Shown: positions 1 to 6,720, counted from the first letter of the stretch. The stretch: DNA of 27,501 nt from Fusobacteriaceae bacterium (GCA_900764925.1 CAAFPW010000001.1:1-27501), one strand, 5' to 3'. Notes: generated by a model not told the origin, from the sequence alone. Made by a program: numbers and translations.

Positions 1-215
1 ATTTTTCCACTAACATTAACATATGTATTTCCATCTGTTCCTGTTATTTTCTCCCATGTTGGATCCTCAAAAAATCCTTCTACAGCTTCTCCTAAAGTTT
101 TATTTTCATATCCATATAAGGTTGCATTTTTTAGTGATTTCACTTCTTTAGACTCCATACAAGCTAAAAATAAAGTACTCAATAAAATAGCCACTATTAT
201 TTTTTTTATATTCAT
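1..215 (-). CDS. Putative lipoprotein, N-terminal part only
   Basis: This reading frame starts at 215 and runs off the left edge of the window, so only 71 residues are seen. It begins with a lipoprotein signal: a Lys-rich start (MNIKKI), a hydrophobic stretch and a lipobox ending LFLAC at about residue 19, so the mature protein should be lipid-anchored at Cys19. The mature part carries no motif I recognise; it has a segment reading GEAVEGFFEDPTWEKI. The start codon lies directly beside the right end of the IS607-like element, and GGGATTATCAT just upstream offers only a modest ribosome-binding site. I infer that the gene was the third member of an operon with the two genes at 1310-2412 before the insertion. 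Confidence 0.7.
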   Translation of the reverse strand, partial: MNIKKIIVAILLSTLFLACMESKEVKSLKNATLYGYENKTLGEAVEGFFEDPTWEKITGTDGNTYVNVSGK

Positions 216-223
216 ATGATAAT

Positions 224-379
224 CCCGTTGCCAAAAATCTATAAAAATATAGAAATTTGTTTATTTCCTTCTTCTACAAGTCCGATTTTGCCTAAGCTAC
301 TTTCGTTTGATATAACTCTCCAAAGGCTTAAATTCGGATACAACGCGTCCTACACATTAGCATTTTCTTGTTTGTGAAA
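224..379 (-). ncRNA. Right end of the IS607 element, candidate omega-RNA region
   Basis: TnpB proteins are known to use a guide RNA made from the right end of their element. This segment follows the tnpB stop codon, holds no gene, and contains a short hairpin (TTCTAT paired with ATAGAT, plus positions about 238-253) close to the inferred end. If an omega-RNA were still made, its guide would come from the first bases of the adjacent lipoprotein gene. Transcription is not shown by the sequence. Confidence 0.35.
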
Positions 380-1120
380 TTATGCTAATTTATACATAGA
401 TAAATTCAGAGAAGCATTATAATCTCTATCTATTACTGTTCTACAATGTGAACAACTATAAACTCTATCTTTTAGTTTTAAATCTTTCTTTATAGAACCA
501 CAATGACTACAAGTTTTTGATGATGGATAAAATCTATCTGCTATTACTAGTTTTATTTCATATAACTCTGACTTATATGTTATATACTCTCTAAACTTAT
601 AAAAACACTGTCTTCTTACTGAATCTGATAGATGTTTATTCTTCATCATTCCAGAAACATTCAAATCTTCTATTACAATTCTATATGGTTTGGTTTTCAC
701 TATATTTGTTGTAACTTGATGAAGGTAGTTATTTCTAATATTGCTTAATTTTCTATGTATCAGTCTTGTTGTACTTTCCAACTTTTCTATATTTTTAGTT
801 TTTATAAATTGACAACTTACACCTCCCTCTTTTTTTATTTTATTCATCTCATATTTTCTACTAATTTGTTTTTGTTTCTGTTTTAATCTTTTTTCTAATT
901 TTTTAACTTTTTTGGTTTTGTTGATATTTTTAAAAACTTGTCCATCTGAACAAATAGCTAAATCTTTTAATCCTAAATCTATTCCTAATGAAACATCTGT
1001 CAGTTCTTCTTGTTTTGCGATAGTATAGTTATAGATAAATCTGGCAGTTCCTATAGATTGCCATAATTTTTGTTCTTGCTCTTTAGTTGGATAAAGTCTA
1101 ACTTTTTTCGCTAGAATCAT
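380..1120 (-). pseudogene. tnpB: TnpB RNA-guided nuclease with large in-frame internal deletion
   Basis: The N-terminus (MILAKKVRLYPTKEQEQKLW) is a normal TnpB start. At about residue 39 the sequence jumps straight to TDVSLGIDLG, the beginning of the RuvC domain. The family is usually 370-400 residues; this product has 246, so about 130 residues of the wedge/recognition part are missing while the frame is kept. The RuvC residues remain: Asp48 in GIDLG, Glu151 in IEDLN, and the DRDYNAS motif at 231-237. The zinc ribbon is also intact (Cys204, Cys207, Cys223, Cys226). Loss of the recognition region makes a working nuclease unlikely, but a preserved frame leaves open a product that binds nucleic acid. 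The start overlaps the tnpA remnant. Confidence 0.85.
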
Positions 1121-1209
1121 CTTCCATTAACTCCTTAATCATTTTTTTAGCCTTATTCGCTCTTTTTCCTACTTTTATCTACAAATTCTCCTATTGAGTA
1201 ATATTTCAT
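1098..1209 (-). pseudogene. tnpA: Remnant of IS607 tnpA serine recombinase
   Basis: A good SD (GAGGTGAG) precedes an ATG at 1209 and a short frame reading MKYYSIGEFVDKSRKKSE before a stop. The first nine residues are the typical start of the MerR-like HTH of IS607 transposase. After a shift of frame the sequence continues GKRANKAKKMIKELMEDDSSEKS and ends at 1098, which looks like the true C-terminus of the same protein overlapping tnpB. About 170 residues between the two parts, including the catalytic serine domain, are missing. It is therefore an internally deleted and frameshifted remnant that cannot encode a recombinase. Confidence 0.7.
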
Positions 1210-1309
1210 TTTCTCACCTCAATAGTATTATACTATAATCTATAAATTATTTATAGAATTTCACATTAAATTATATGTTTTTTATAACAGTCATACCCCC
1301 CTCTTACAT

Positions 1310-1882
1310 TTAATTATTTTCCTTTGTATCTTTAATTTTTATATTCTCATCTGTAAAAACTCTTAATCCAACTCTTCCTATTCCGTTATCTAGTAAACAC
1401 TCTAAATGCCCACTACTTTTACGCCCTCTATATGTTCCTAATTCATCTACAAAAATATTAAATACAGGAATAAATGCTAGAATCTTATTAAATGTTGAAT
1501 TTTCTAAAAGTTTTGGTAAACGTTTTTCTATATTACGAGTTGCATTTTGAAATTGTTTATCTGTTATATCTATTGTTGCTATTCCATCCTTACATTTTTT
1601 ATAGTTTTCTAATAAATTAACTACTTCTTTTAATTCACTAAATATCTCTTCATCTTCACCATGTGGTTTAATTATTTTATAAGCAGAAAAGGCAATTCCT
1701 ATTCCTCCAAATATCTTATATATCATTCCATCTGAACTTTGGACTGCTAAAACTAATACTGCTATAGCAATTGAACGAGCTATAATATTTCCTAATGTTC
1801 CTAATTTTTGATTTTGATATGTTGTTGTTAATTTCTCATATAGTTCTTCTTTAGAATATTTACATAAATCATTAATTATCAT
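1310..1882 (-). CDS. Unknown protein with central hydrophobic segments
   Basis: The 190-residue product matches no family I recognise. It starts at an ATG with a good SD (AAAAGGAGAG). Residues about 33-70 contain two short hydrophobic stretches (around IARSIAIAVLVLAV and IFGGIGIAFSAY) that could be two closely spaced membrane segments, and a third, weaker one lies near KILAFIPVFNIFV at about 133-145. The rest is charged and probably helical, with a soluble C-terminal tail. It is 26 bases downstream of the 167-residue gene, so the two are probably co-transcribed. Its stop codon is only a few bases from the inferred left end of the IS607 element. A membrane-associated element protein is possible, but no role can be assigned. 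Confidence 0.6.
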   Translation of the reverse strand: MIINDLCKYSKEELYEKLTTTYQNQKLGTLGNIIARSIAIAVLVLAVQSSDGMIYKIFGGIGIAFSAYKIIKPHGEDEEIFSELKEVVNLLENYKKCKDGIATIDITDKQFQNATRNIEKRLPKLLENSTFNKILAFIPVFNIFVDELGTYRGRKSSGHLECLLDNGIGRVGLRVFTDENIKIKDTKENN

Positions 1883-1908
1883 TTTAAATCTCTCCTTTTA
1901 TCTTATTT

Positions 1909-2412
1909 TTAAGAAATAACTCTTAATTGTCCTACATAATACTCTCTTTCATTTACTTCTAGTTTTAAATAACCAGTTTCTTTACACCTAAATATTTTTT
2001 CTATCCTCCCTTCTACTATTCCACTAGGAGTATCTATCTTCAATACCCTATATTCCTTATTAGCTGAATTTAAAAATATTATCTTTTCTCTGAATAGATT
2101 CATCTCTCTTAAAAATGGTACTAAAACTGCATAAGATGAAAAAATCTCTCTTATTACTTCAGACTCATTAATATTTTTTAATTCACTTAGTAACTCTGAA
2201 TAGTATCTTTGATTTGCTTTACTTAAATTAAATTGTAAGTACTCTTTCTCCTCAAATATCATCTCCTCTTGGTATCTTGATCTAAACTTTAAGGAGAATT
2301 TAAAGAGAATCTCATTACACAACTTTTCTTTTGTTATTCCAAAAAATCCACAGTCTTTTTCTATGACATCAATTATTAATCTAGGTACTAAAACTCTCAT
2401 TTTCTTCTTCAA
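1909..2412 (-). CDS. Unknown protein, possible DNA-binding N-terminus
   Basis: The start chosen is a TTG at 2412 because GGAG lies 8 bases upstream; an ATG four codons later (MRVLVPRLI) is the alternative. The 167 residues begin with a short strand-helix-helix-like stretch (RVLVPRLIIDVIEKD and ITKEKLCNEILFKF). This could be a ribbon-helix-helix DNA-binding unit, but the match is weak. The C-terminal 50 residues (from about YRVLKIDTPSGIVEGRI) look like a small beta-rich domain. No catalytic motif is visible. A minus-strand TATAAT lies upstream at 2449-2454. It is the first gene of a short operon with the 190-residue protein and probably, originally, the lipoprotein. A regulator is a guess, not a call. 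Confidence 0.6.
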   Translation of the reverse strand: MKKKMRVLVPRLIIDVIEKDCGFFGITKEKLCNEILFKFSLKFRSRYQEEMIFEEKEYLQFNLSKANQRYYSELLSELKNINESEVIREIFSSYAVLVPFLREMNLFREKIIFLNSANKEYRVLKIDTPSGIVEGRIEKIFRCKETGYLKLEVNEREYYVGQLRVIS

Positions 2413-2448
2413 CTTCTCTTCTCCTTAAACTTCCAATATACTATTTCT

Positions 2449-2454
2449 ATTATA
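2449..2454 (-). promoter_or_regulatory. Candidate -10 box for the 2412-1310 operon
   Basis: A perfect minus-strand TATAAT lies about 37 bases upstream of the TTG start at 2412. The -35 position holds only TTTAAA. Perfect -10 boxes arise by chance in AT-rich DNA, so the support is its placement. Confidence 0.35.
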
Positions 2455-2591
2455 TAATCTAATCCAAACCTTTTAAATACATATGTTTTTCTATTTTATC
2501 TTTCTTTTTATAGAAAGTTTTTTCTTATTTTAAGTTCCTATTTTTATAAAAAAATATTTATTTTATATAAGTTTTAATGAGTTATTTGTGT

Positions 2592-3113
2592 CTAAATTAG
2601 TCCTTCTTCTCTAAAACTAAAATACTCATCATTCCCTATAATTACATGGTCTAATACTACTACATTTATCTTTTCTAATAATTCTTGAAGTGCTTCTGTC
2701 AGTTGTATATCTTGTTTACTAGGTCTGAGATTTCCACTTGGATGGTTATGTGCTAGTATTACCCCTGCAGAGTTATATCTCAATACCTCTTCTAATACTA
2801 CTCTTGGATATACTGCTGATTTATCTATAGTTCCATAAAACAGTGTCTTTTCAGCTATAAGTTTATTAGCATTATTTAAAAATAGTATTTTAAACTCTTC
2901 ATTATGTCTTGGAGATAGATTTATCTTTAAAAACTCAAGCAAGTTCTCTTTATTCTTTATAGTAGTTAAATCTCTTCTTTTTATTCCTTCTTTGCTTATA
3001 TAGTGTATAAGCTCCTTTAATTCCTCTACCTCTTGTATTCCTTCGTAACTTCTCATTTTATATATAACTTCCTCTTTATCTTTACATTTTAAAAACTTTA
3101 ATATCTTTTTCAT
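2592..3113 (-). CDS. RadC-like JAMM-motif protein
   Basis: This is a 173-residue protein of the RadC/MPN+ family. The JAMM metalloprotease motif is complete: Glu73 in NEEFKILFLN, then HNHPSG starting at residue 122 with His122 and His124, and Asp135 in the PSKQD segment. The family typically also has an N-terminal helix-hairpin-helix region, which is short or missing here, so it is close to the minimal RadC domain form common on mobile elements. The start at 3113 has an SD (TTGGAGG) 7 bases upstream. It follows a strong terminator, so it is probably transcribed separately or by read-through. The cellular role of RadC proteins is not settled; an isopeptidase or protease activity is suggested by the fold only. 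Confidence 0.85.
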   Translation of the reverse strand: MKKILKFLKCKDKEEVIYKMRSYEGIQEVEELKELIHYISKEGIKRRDLTTIKNKENLLEFLKINLSPRHNEEFKILFLNNANKLIAEKTLFYGTIDKSAVYPRVVLEEVLRYNSAGVILAHNHPSGNLRPSKQDIQLTEALQELLEKINVVVLDHVIIGNDEYFSFREEGLI

Positions 3114-3135
3114 AAGTTTCCTCCAATAAAGTAAA

Positions 3136-3157
3136 AGGGCTCCTTAATAGGAGCCCT
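3136..3157 (-). terminator. Rho-independent terminator after the ardC-like operon
   Basis: GGGCTCC at 3137-3143 pairs with GGAGCCC at 3150-3156 around a six-base loop, extended by one A-T pair. On the minus strand the hairpin is followed by TTTTACTTTATT. It lies six bases after the 3163 stop and separates the long leftward operon from the radC-like gene. Confidence 0.85.
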
Positions 3158-3162
3158 CATTA

Positions 3163-3624
3163 TTAATCATCTATATTATCTTCCATATAATAAGTATTAT
3201 ACTTATCTTCAAATCTCTTCATATATTCTTCATACTCTTGTGCTACTTTCTTATAGTTAGTTTCCATTACTATATAGCTTTTACGGTGTGATCCATAGCC
3301 ATGGTCTAATCCTATCTCTGAATAATCTCTACTGCATAGGTATTTACACTCTGCTCTTTTGAAAGACAGGAAGTACTTTCCTGTTAGTAAATTCTTCTTT
3401 ACCTTTGGAGATAAACTTTTCTTTGATGTACTAAGTCTACCAATTATTTCTTTTTCATTGATATATCTGAAACTAAGTAATTCTCTATCATCATATATTG
3501 AAAATGTTCTTTGAAATGCTTGTAAAGCTTCTTGAAATGTGCTATATTCATTTATTGTATATTCTGATAATTTCGGTTTTTTCTTATCTTTTATTGCTAT
3601 TGCCATATGTAAGTAAAATTTCAT
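3163..3624 (-). CDS. Unknown element protein, 153 residues
   Basis: I do not recognise this protein. It starts at an ATG with GGAG nine bases upstream. The N-terminus (MKFYLHMAIAIKD) is likely to be a beta strand rather than a signal peptide, since it is followed at once by charged residues. A central segment holds two cysteines (CKYLCSRDYSE, near residue 95) and then HGYGSHRKSY. The C-terminus is very acidic (EDNIDD). It is the last gene of the leftward operon that begins with the ArdC-like gene, directly before the terminator at 3136-3157, and follows the 26-residue peptide by 15 bases. Small conserved unknowns in this position are common in the accessory operons of integrative elements. 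Confidence 0.6.
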   Translation of the reverse strand: MKFYLHMAIAIKDKKKPKLSEYTINEYSTFQEALQAFQRTFSIYDDRELLSFRYINEKEIIGRLSTSKKSLSPKVKKNLLTGKYFLSFKRAECKYLCSRDYSEIGLDHGYGSHRKSYIVMETNYKKVAQEYEEYMKRFEDKYNTYYMEDNIDD

Positions 3625-3639
3625 TTTTCATCACTCCTC

Positions 3640-3720
3640 TTATTTTTTATTAATAATTCCATCTATAGCTGTTACTGCTGTTCCTACTGCTACTAATATT
3701 CCTCCAACTATTCCTAACAT
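3640..3720 (-). CDS. 26-residue hydrophobic peptide with strong SD
   Basis: The frame begins at ATG 3720 and encodes a peptide starting MLGIVGGILVAVGTAV and ending DGIINKK, so it is a hydrophobic helix of about 17 residues with a basic tail. The SD is nearly perfect (AGGAGGAATTAAC then ATG), which is the main reason to believe it is translated. It lies between two genes of the same operon in a gap that otherwise has no purpose. Such a peptide could be a single-pass membrane peptide, for example a small toxin, a surface-exclusion factor or a regulator of a membrane partner; nothing in the sequence chooses between these. Confidence 0.55.
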   Translation of the reverse strand: MLGIVGGILVAVGTAVTAIDGIINKK

Positions 3721-3735
3721 GTTAATTCCTCCTCT

Positions 3736-3996
3736 TTATGCTACATATTTTCTATATACATTTAAAAACTCTGCTATATCTTCAATATTATTTACATTTA
3801 AACTTTCATACTTGATATAAAAGTTATATAGACTAGCTATACTCATATCCTTATCAACATAAGCTCCAGTATTCTTGAAATACCTATAAATCTCATTATA
3901 GAATACTATCTTAAAGGCTCTCTCAAATATCTCTTCCTTATTTAGTGCTAGTATAGAGCTTTTGAATTTCAAATACTCTTCTGTTAATCTATCCAT
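3736..3996 (-). CDS. Small helical protein, tandem paralogue 3 (DUF3848-like)
   Basis: This 86-residue protein is the last of three adjacent genes whose products share one layout: a helix beginning near EEYLKFKSSIL, a central KIVFYNEIYRYFKN block, then SIASLYNFYIKYE and an acidic or mixed tail. The shared positions with the two upstream proteins are the FYN/FYT block, an aromatic about ten residues further on, and the SL..LY.FY block. I think they resemble the DUF3848 type of small phage and element proteins, but I cannot run a profile search. The start at 3996 shares its A with the stop of the preceding gene (TAATG), so translation is probably coupled. Function unknown. Confidence 0.6.
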   Translation of the reverse strand: MDRLTEEYLKFKSSILALNKEEIFERAFKIVFYNEIYRYFKNTGAYVDKDMSIASLYNFYIKYESLNVNNIEDIAEFLNVYRKYVA

Positions 3997-4280
3997 TAGT
4001 TATCCTCCAATCTTTTTATATATGCTTCTATGAGATTTTGTGTATCTTCAAATCTTCCTACAATATAGTCATCACTTTCCATATAGAAGTAATATAAGTC
4101 CTTAAGTGATTTTATCTTTTCTAAATCTCTTACCTTTATATCTCCATACTCAAGATAATTCATAACATCATTATAGAATTTTATCTGTTCTGCCATAGAA
4201 TAAACTTCTCTACTATCTTTTTCTAAGGTTTCCTTTTCAAATACTATATACTCATCTAGTAACTTTTGATAATTCTTCAT
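3996..4280 (-). CDS. Small helical protein, tandem paralogue 2 (DUF3848-like)
   Basis: This 94-residue protein starts at ATG 4280 with GGGAG eight bases upstream. It carries the repeat layout of its neighbours: an N-terminal helix (YQKLLDEYIVFEKETL), then QIKFYNDVMNYLEYGDI, then KSLKDLYYFYMESDDY. Among the three copies it is closest to the upstream one, with which it shares the FYxDVMxYL block. No cysteine, metal-binding or catalytic pattern is present, so a structural or protein-binding role is more likely than an enzyme. Its stop codon overlaps the next start. Recent tandem duplication with divergence is the simplest origin, because the order and spacing are kept but the sequences differ greatly. 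Confidence 0.6.
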   Translation of the reverse strand: MKNYQKLLDEYIVFEKETLEKDSREVYSMAEQIKFYNDVMNYLEYGDIKVRDLEKIKSLKDLYYFYMESDDYIVGRFEDTQNLIEAYIKRLEDN

Positions 4281-4281
4281 T

Positions 4282-4542
4282 TTAATTCTCCCTTCTAAAA
4301 TAGTTTTCTAAGTATATTTCTACCTTTGGATATTTTCTTCTATTCATTTTATATAGGTAATAAATTGTAGATAATGAAGATATTCTTTCAAAATCTATTT
4401 CTTTATTATCTTTCAAATAAACCATAACATCAGTATAGAACTTTAACTCTTCTATAATCTCCTTTACCTGTTTTTCAAATCTTTCTGATAAATTTTTCCT
4501 TATAATCCTATATTCTTTAAATAATTGAATATATCTCTCCAT
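4282..4542 (-). CDS. Small helical protein, tandem paralogue 1 (DUF3848-like)
   Basis: I place the start at ATG 4542 (MERYIQLFKEYRIIRKNL) because AGGAG sits six bases upstream. A start 11 codons earlier (MCRDDS) would overlap the annealing-protein gene and has no good SD. The 86-residue product shows the family layout: EELKFYTDVMVYLKDNKEI in the middle, followed by SLSTIYYLYKMNRRKYP, and a basic rather than acidic tail. It follows the Rad52-like gene by 11 bases and precedes paralogue 2 by a single base, so all are in one operon. The charge of the tail differs among the three copies, which suggests they have taken different partners. No function is known to me. Confidence 0.6.
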   Translation of the reverse strand: MERYIQLFKEYRIIRKNLSERFEKQVKEIIEELKFYTDVMVYLKDNKEIDFERISSLSTIYYLYKMNRRKYPKVEIYLENYFRREN

Positions 4543-4553
4543 GGTTTCTCCTA

Positions 4554-5189
4554 TTATGCTATCATCTCTGCACATGCTTGTGATATTTTCTTATCTTTAG
4601 CATTAGCCTTTAAATACTTAATATAGTTAATATCCTTATCATATATCTCTTGTAATGTAAGTCCTTTATATTTACCAAACTCTATTGCTATCTTAGTAGT
4701 TCCTACTACCTTAGGTTCGTCTTTCTCTGCTTCTAACTTTTTAAATGTTAATTGATTATCTTCAAGTTCTAACTCTGGCTCTGCTGTAAATATATAGCCC
4801 TTGCCTTGCTGTCTTACTGGATACCATCTATTTTTAGCTTTATATAAATATCTTCCTATTCCAAATCCACTACTTGCCACTCTTTTAAAAGCATTAGATA
4901 TTCCCCCTTTTATACTTTCATACTCTGTCATACTTGCTCCATCTTCTTTGGTTATCCATCTATCATTTATTTTGATAGATAGAGAACAGATAAATCCTGC
5001 TGATACTTCTCTATATGATACAGTCCAACCATCTATTCCAAATAGCTCATCTAATCTATTTTGGATAGCCCTTGCCTGTACATAAGCAAGAGCCAGTCCT
5101 TCCATCCTATCCTTATTTACTGCTCCAACTCTAAATTCTAATTCCTCTCTAGCAAATGGCTCTCTTAATTTTTCTAATAACTTATCCAT
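4554..5189 (-). CDS. Rad52-like single-strand annealing protein
   Basis: The start at 5189 (MDKLLEKLREPF) is chosen for the SD AGGAGG ten bases upstream; the open frame extends 22 codons further without one. The 211-residue product has the Rad52/22-type core at about 8-135, with LALAYVQARAIQNRLDELFG, GWTVSYREV, the DGASMTEYE acidic turn and ISNAFKRVASSGFGIGRYLY all recognisable. This family anneals complementary single strands and is often phage- or element-borne. At 171-182 a short FGKYKGLTLQEI motif follows, of the kind seen in a small C-terminal module of phage exonuclease-related proteins (DUF3820-like). The gene sits in the antirestriction operon, which suits repair or circularisation of incoming single-stranded DNA. 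Confidence 0.85.
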   Translation of the reverse strand: MDKLLEKLREPFAREELEFRVGAVNKDRMEGLALAYVQARAIQNRLDELFGIDGWTVSYREVSAGFICSLSIKINDRWITKEDGASMTEYESIKGGISNAFKRVASSGFGIGRYLYKAKNRWYPVRQQGKGYIFTAEPELELEDNQLTFKKLEAEKDEPKVVGTTKIAIEFGKYKGLTLQEIYDKDINYIKYLKANAKDKKISQACAEMIA

Positions 5190-5205
5190 ACTCTCAATCC
5201 TCCTT

Positions 5206-5499
5206 CTAATATTCGCTTGGAAACATAATAGTCCAATATTCTCCAAATGTTTCATCTAATCCTAGTACTGCCCATATTTTACATTCTTTAACTTCATAAC
5301 TTAGAGCAAACTCTCTTTTATCTTGTGGCTCTTCCTGTCTATTAATCATCTTTTTACCTTTGAACTCAAATATCTGAAATGGGTCTAATCCTTGAGCTTC
5401 CTCTTTTTCCTCTTTTAACCTTATAGCTGATACTACCATCAGTAATGCTCTTACATCTAAATCATGTCTTATTAGTGGTGTCATAAATATAGTTCTCAT
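5206..5499 (-). CDS. Unknown small protein
   Basis: The 97-residue product has no motif I recognise. It starts at ATG 5499 with AAGGAGAG seven bases upstream. The N-terminus (MRTIFMTPLIRHDLDVRALLMVVSAIRL) looks like a strand and helix, the centre is charged (KEEKEEAQG), and the C-terminal half has a run of aromatic residues (KIWAVLGLDETFGEYWTI) that could form a small beta sheet. It lies between the gene for a 98-residue unknown and the annealing protein with gaps of 14 and 16 bases, so it belongs to the same operon. Small conserved proteins in this place may be anti-defence factors, but nothing in the sequence shows it. Confidence 0.6.
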   Translation of the reverse strand: MRTIFMTPLIRHDLDVRALLMVVSAIRLKEEKEEAQGLDPFQIFEFKGKKMINRQEEPQDKREFALSYEVKECKIWAVLGLDETFGEYWTIMFPSEY

Positions 5500-5513
5500 T
5501 ATATCTCTCCTTT

Positions 5514-5810
5514 TTAAATTCTTACTCCTATAATTACTTCTTTACTTAAGTTATTTACTACTAACTTTCCATTTAAAATATCTTGGAATATGTATCTTGA
5601 ATCATCATCAGGTATATCTACAATAGATAGATTAGTCTTATTCTTTTGCTTAACTTCCTCTAGCATTTCCTTAATCACTGCTTTAGGAACTTTAGGGATA
5701 TTTCTGTTAGTTTCTGACAGTGATATGCTTACTACCTTTCTAACATTAATTTTCTCCATCTCTTCTATTAATCTCTCCAATATTTTGATAACTCTTTTTG
5801 TACTTAACAT
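5514..5810 (-). CDS. Unknown small protein
   Basis: The 98-residue product is predicted to have an N-terminal amphipathic helix (STKRVIKILERLIEEMEKI), a strand (RKVVSISLSE), a second helix (PKAVIKEMLEEVKQKN) and a C-terminal beta region (DSRYIFQDILNGKLVVNNL). I recognise no family. It starts at ATG 5810, and its SD (GAGGAG) overlaps the end of the ArdC-like gene two bases away, so it is certainly in the same transcript and probably translationally coupled. The lack of cysteine, histidine clusters or nucleotide-binding motifs argues against an enzyme. Confidence 0.6.
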   Translation of the reverse strand: MLSTKRVIKILERLIEEMEKINVRKVVSISLSETNRNIPKVPKAVIKEMLEEVKQKNKTNLSIVDIPDDDSRYIFQDILNGKLVVNNLSKEVIIGVRI

Positions 5811-5812
5811 AA

Positions 5813-6658
5813 TTACTCCTCCTCTTTTCCTTCTACTAAATCTATTAATCCTTTTTTATCCATATTTCCATATAGCAATTCCTCAAATGATGATAGAGCT
5901 ACATCAAATGCTTCATCTAGTCTTACATCTTTACTTTTCCATAAAGCTATATATTTGTATTTTCCACTTATGTCTAAATTAAAATAGGAACCATATAACA
6001 TGGCTCCTATCTCTGCTTCTACTTCCTCTTGATTTTGACTTTTAGGATTTTCTCCAAAATGATTTAGATAATGAGTGAACTCATGCATAAGAGTTCCACT
6101 CATAGCTACATATTTATCTTTTCTAAGTGTAATGGTATTTCCATCAGTACAACCTTTAGCATGAAGTTCTTTAACTACATTAACTGGAAGATACTGCTCT
6201 ACTATTTCCTTAGATTTTTTAAATAATTTTGTTATTTTATACTTACTATCCCCTCGCTTCATTCTAGTATCAACCTCTGGAATAGCTACTGCCTTATCAG
6301 TAGGAACAGTACTCTTAATATCAAATACGTTAGCATATCTATATCCATATACATATTGCTCTTCTTTACCATCAACTACTTTCTTACTGATAAGTGGTAC
6401 TAATATATGAATGGCTTTAGCTCCCTTTTTAATATTATACCCAAGTTCTTTCCATCTTTTAAAACTAGCTATCATGGTCGCTGTCTTATCTTGCTTATAG
6501 ATTAAGATATTATTTCTAATACTATAGTGATAAAAGTTCTTTCTCCTAAATTCTATGAAGTCCTTTAGCTCTTGTGAGTTCTCTAAGAAATCTTTTATTT
6601 TATCATTTATATTTTCTTTTAACCCTTCAATAATTCCTATTAAGTCTTTATTTTCCAT
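5813..6658 (-). CDS. ArdC-like antirestriction protein with zinc-peptidase motif
   Basis: The 281-residue product has the two parts expected of the ArdC/LtrC type. Residues about 15-125 resemble the N-terminal single-stranded-DNA-binding domain (FYHYSIRNNILIY, KRWKELGYNIKKGAKAI, YRYANVFDI). Residues about 160-265 are a metallopeptidase-like domain with HEFTH at 192-196 and a likely third ligand Glu215 in EEVEAEIGAM. In characterised ArdC proteins this arrangement protects incoming plasmid DNA from restriction; the peptidase-like site is intact here. It starts at 6658 with GGGAGG 11 bases upstream and heads the operon that runs to 3163. The region just upstream is full of inverted repeats. Confidence in the family is high, in the exact activity moderate. 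Confidence 0.85.
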   Translation of the reverse strand: MENKDLIGIIEGLKENINDKIKDFLENSQELKDFIEFRRKNFYHYSIRNNILIYKQDKTATMIASFKRWKELGYNIKKGAKAIHILVPLISKKVVDGKEEQYVYGYRYANVFDIKSTVPTDKAVAIPEVDTRMKRGDSKYKITKLFKKSKEIVEQYLPVNVVKELHAKGCTDGNTITLRKDKYVAMSGTLMHEFTHYLNHFGENPKSQNQEEVEAEIGAMLYGSYFNLDISGKYKYIALWKSKDVRLDEAFDVALSSFEELLYGNMDKKGLIDLVEGKEEE

Positions 6659-6720
6659 TTTATACTTTTCCTCCCTAAAGTATATATAAATCTATACTTT
6701 TTTGCCAAAACTATATATAT

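Larger units (their letters stand above)
225..1300 (-). mobile_element. Decayed IS607-family element
   Basis: The element carries, in minus-strand order, a remnant of the IS607-type serine recombinase tnpA, an internally deleted tnpB overlapping its end, and about 150 bases of right-end sequence. The tnpA start reads MKYYSIGEF and its last codons overlap the tnpB start, which is the usual IS607 arrangement. The ends are placed at G-rich positions on the minus strand (near 1296-1301 and 224-226), because IS607 elements are known to insert between two G residues. The boundaries are therefore inferred to within a few bases. At about 1.07 kb it is roughly half the usual 2 kb. With no functional tnpA it could move only with help in trans. 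Confidence 0.65.

Noticed and set aside
380..1120. TldR-type (nuclease-dead TnpB) regulator guided to the adjacent lipoprotein gene
   Set aside because: In such regulators the RuvC residues are lost and the recognition domains kept. Here the opposite is seen: Asp48, Glu151 and the DRDYN motif are present and the recognition region is deleted.
1..1300. Left attachment site of the integrative element
   Set aside because: I looked for a second copy of the ssrA 3' end (GGTGGAGATGACGGG) near the left edge and found none.
5590..5982. Plus-strand open frames opposite the ArdC-like and neighbouring genes (also 4801-5085, 7751-8026)
   Set aside because: They lie fully antisense to well-supported genes, lack SD sequences, and read as Leu/Ser/Ile-rich products typical of shadows of Lys/Glu-rich genes.
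6681..6708. Minus-strand promoter TTGGCA and TATATA, 16 bases apart, before the ArdC-like gene
   Set aside because: Transcription would begin at about 6674, inside the SD (6670-6675), so the message would lose its ribosome-binding site. The true promoter is probably further upstream, in or near the repeat cluster.
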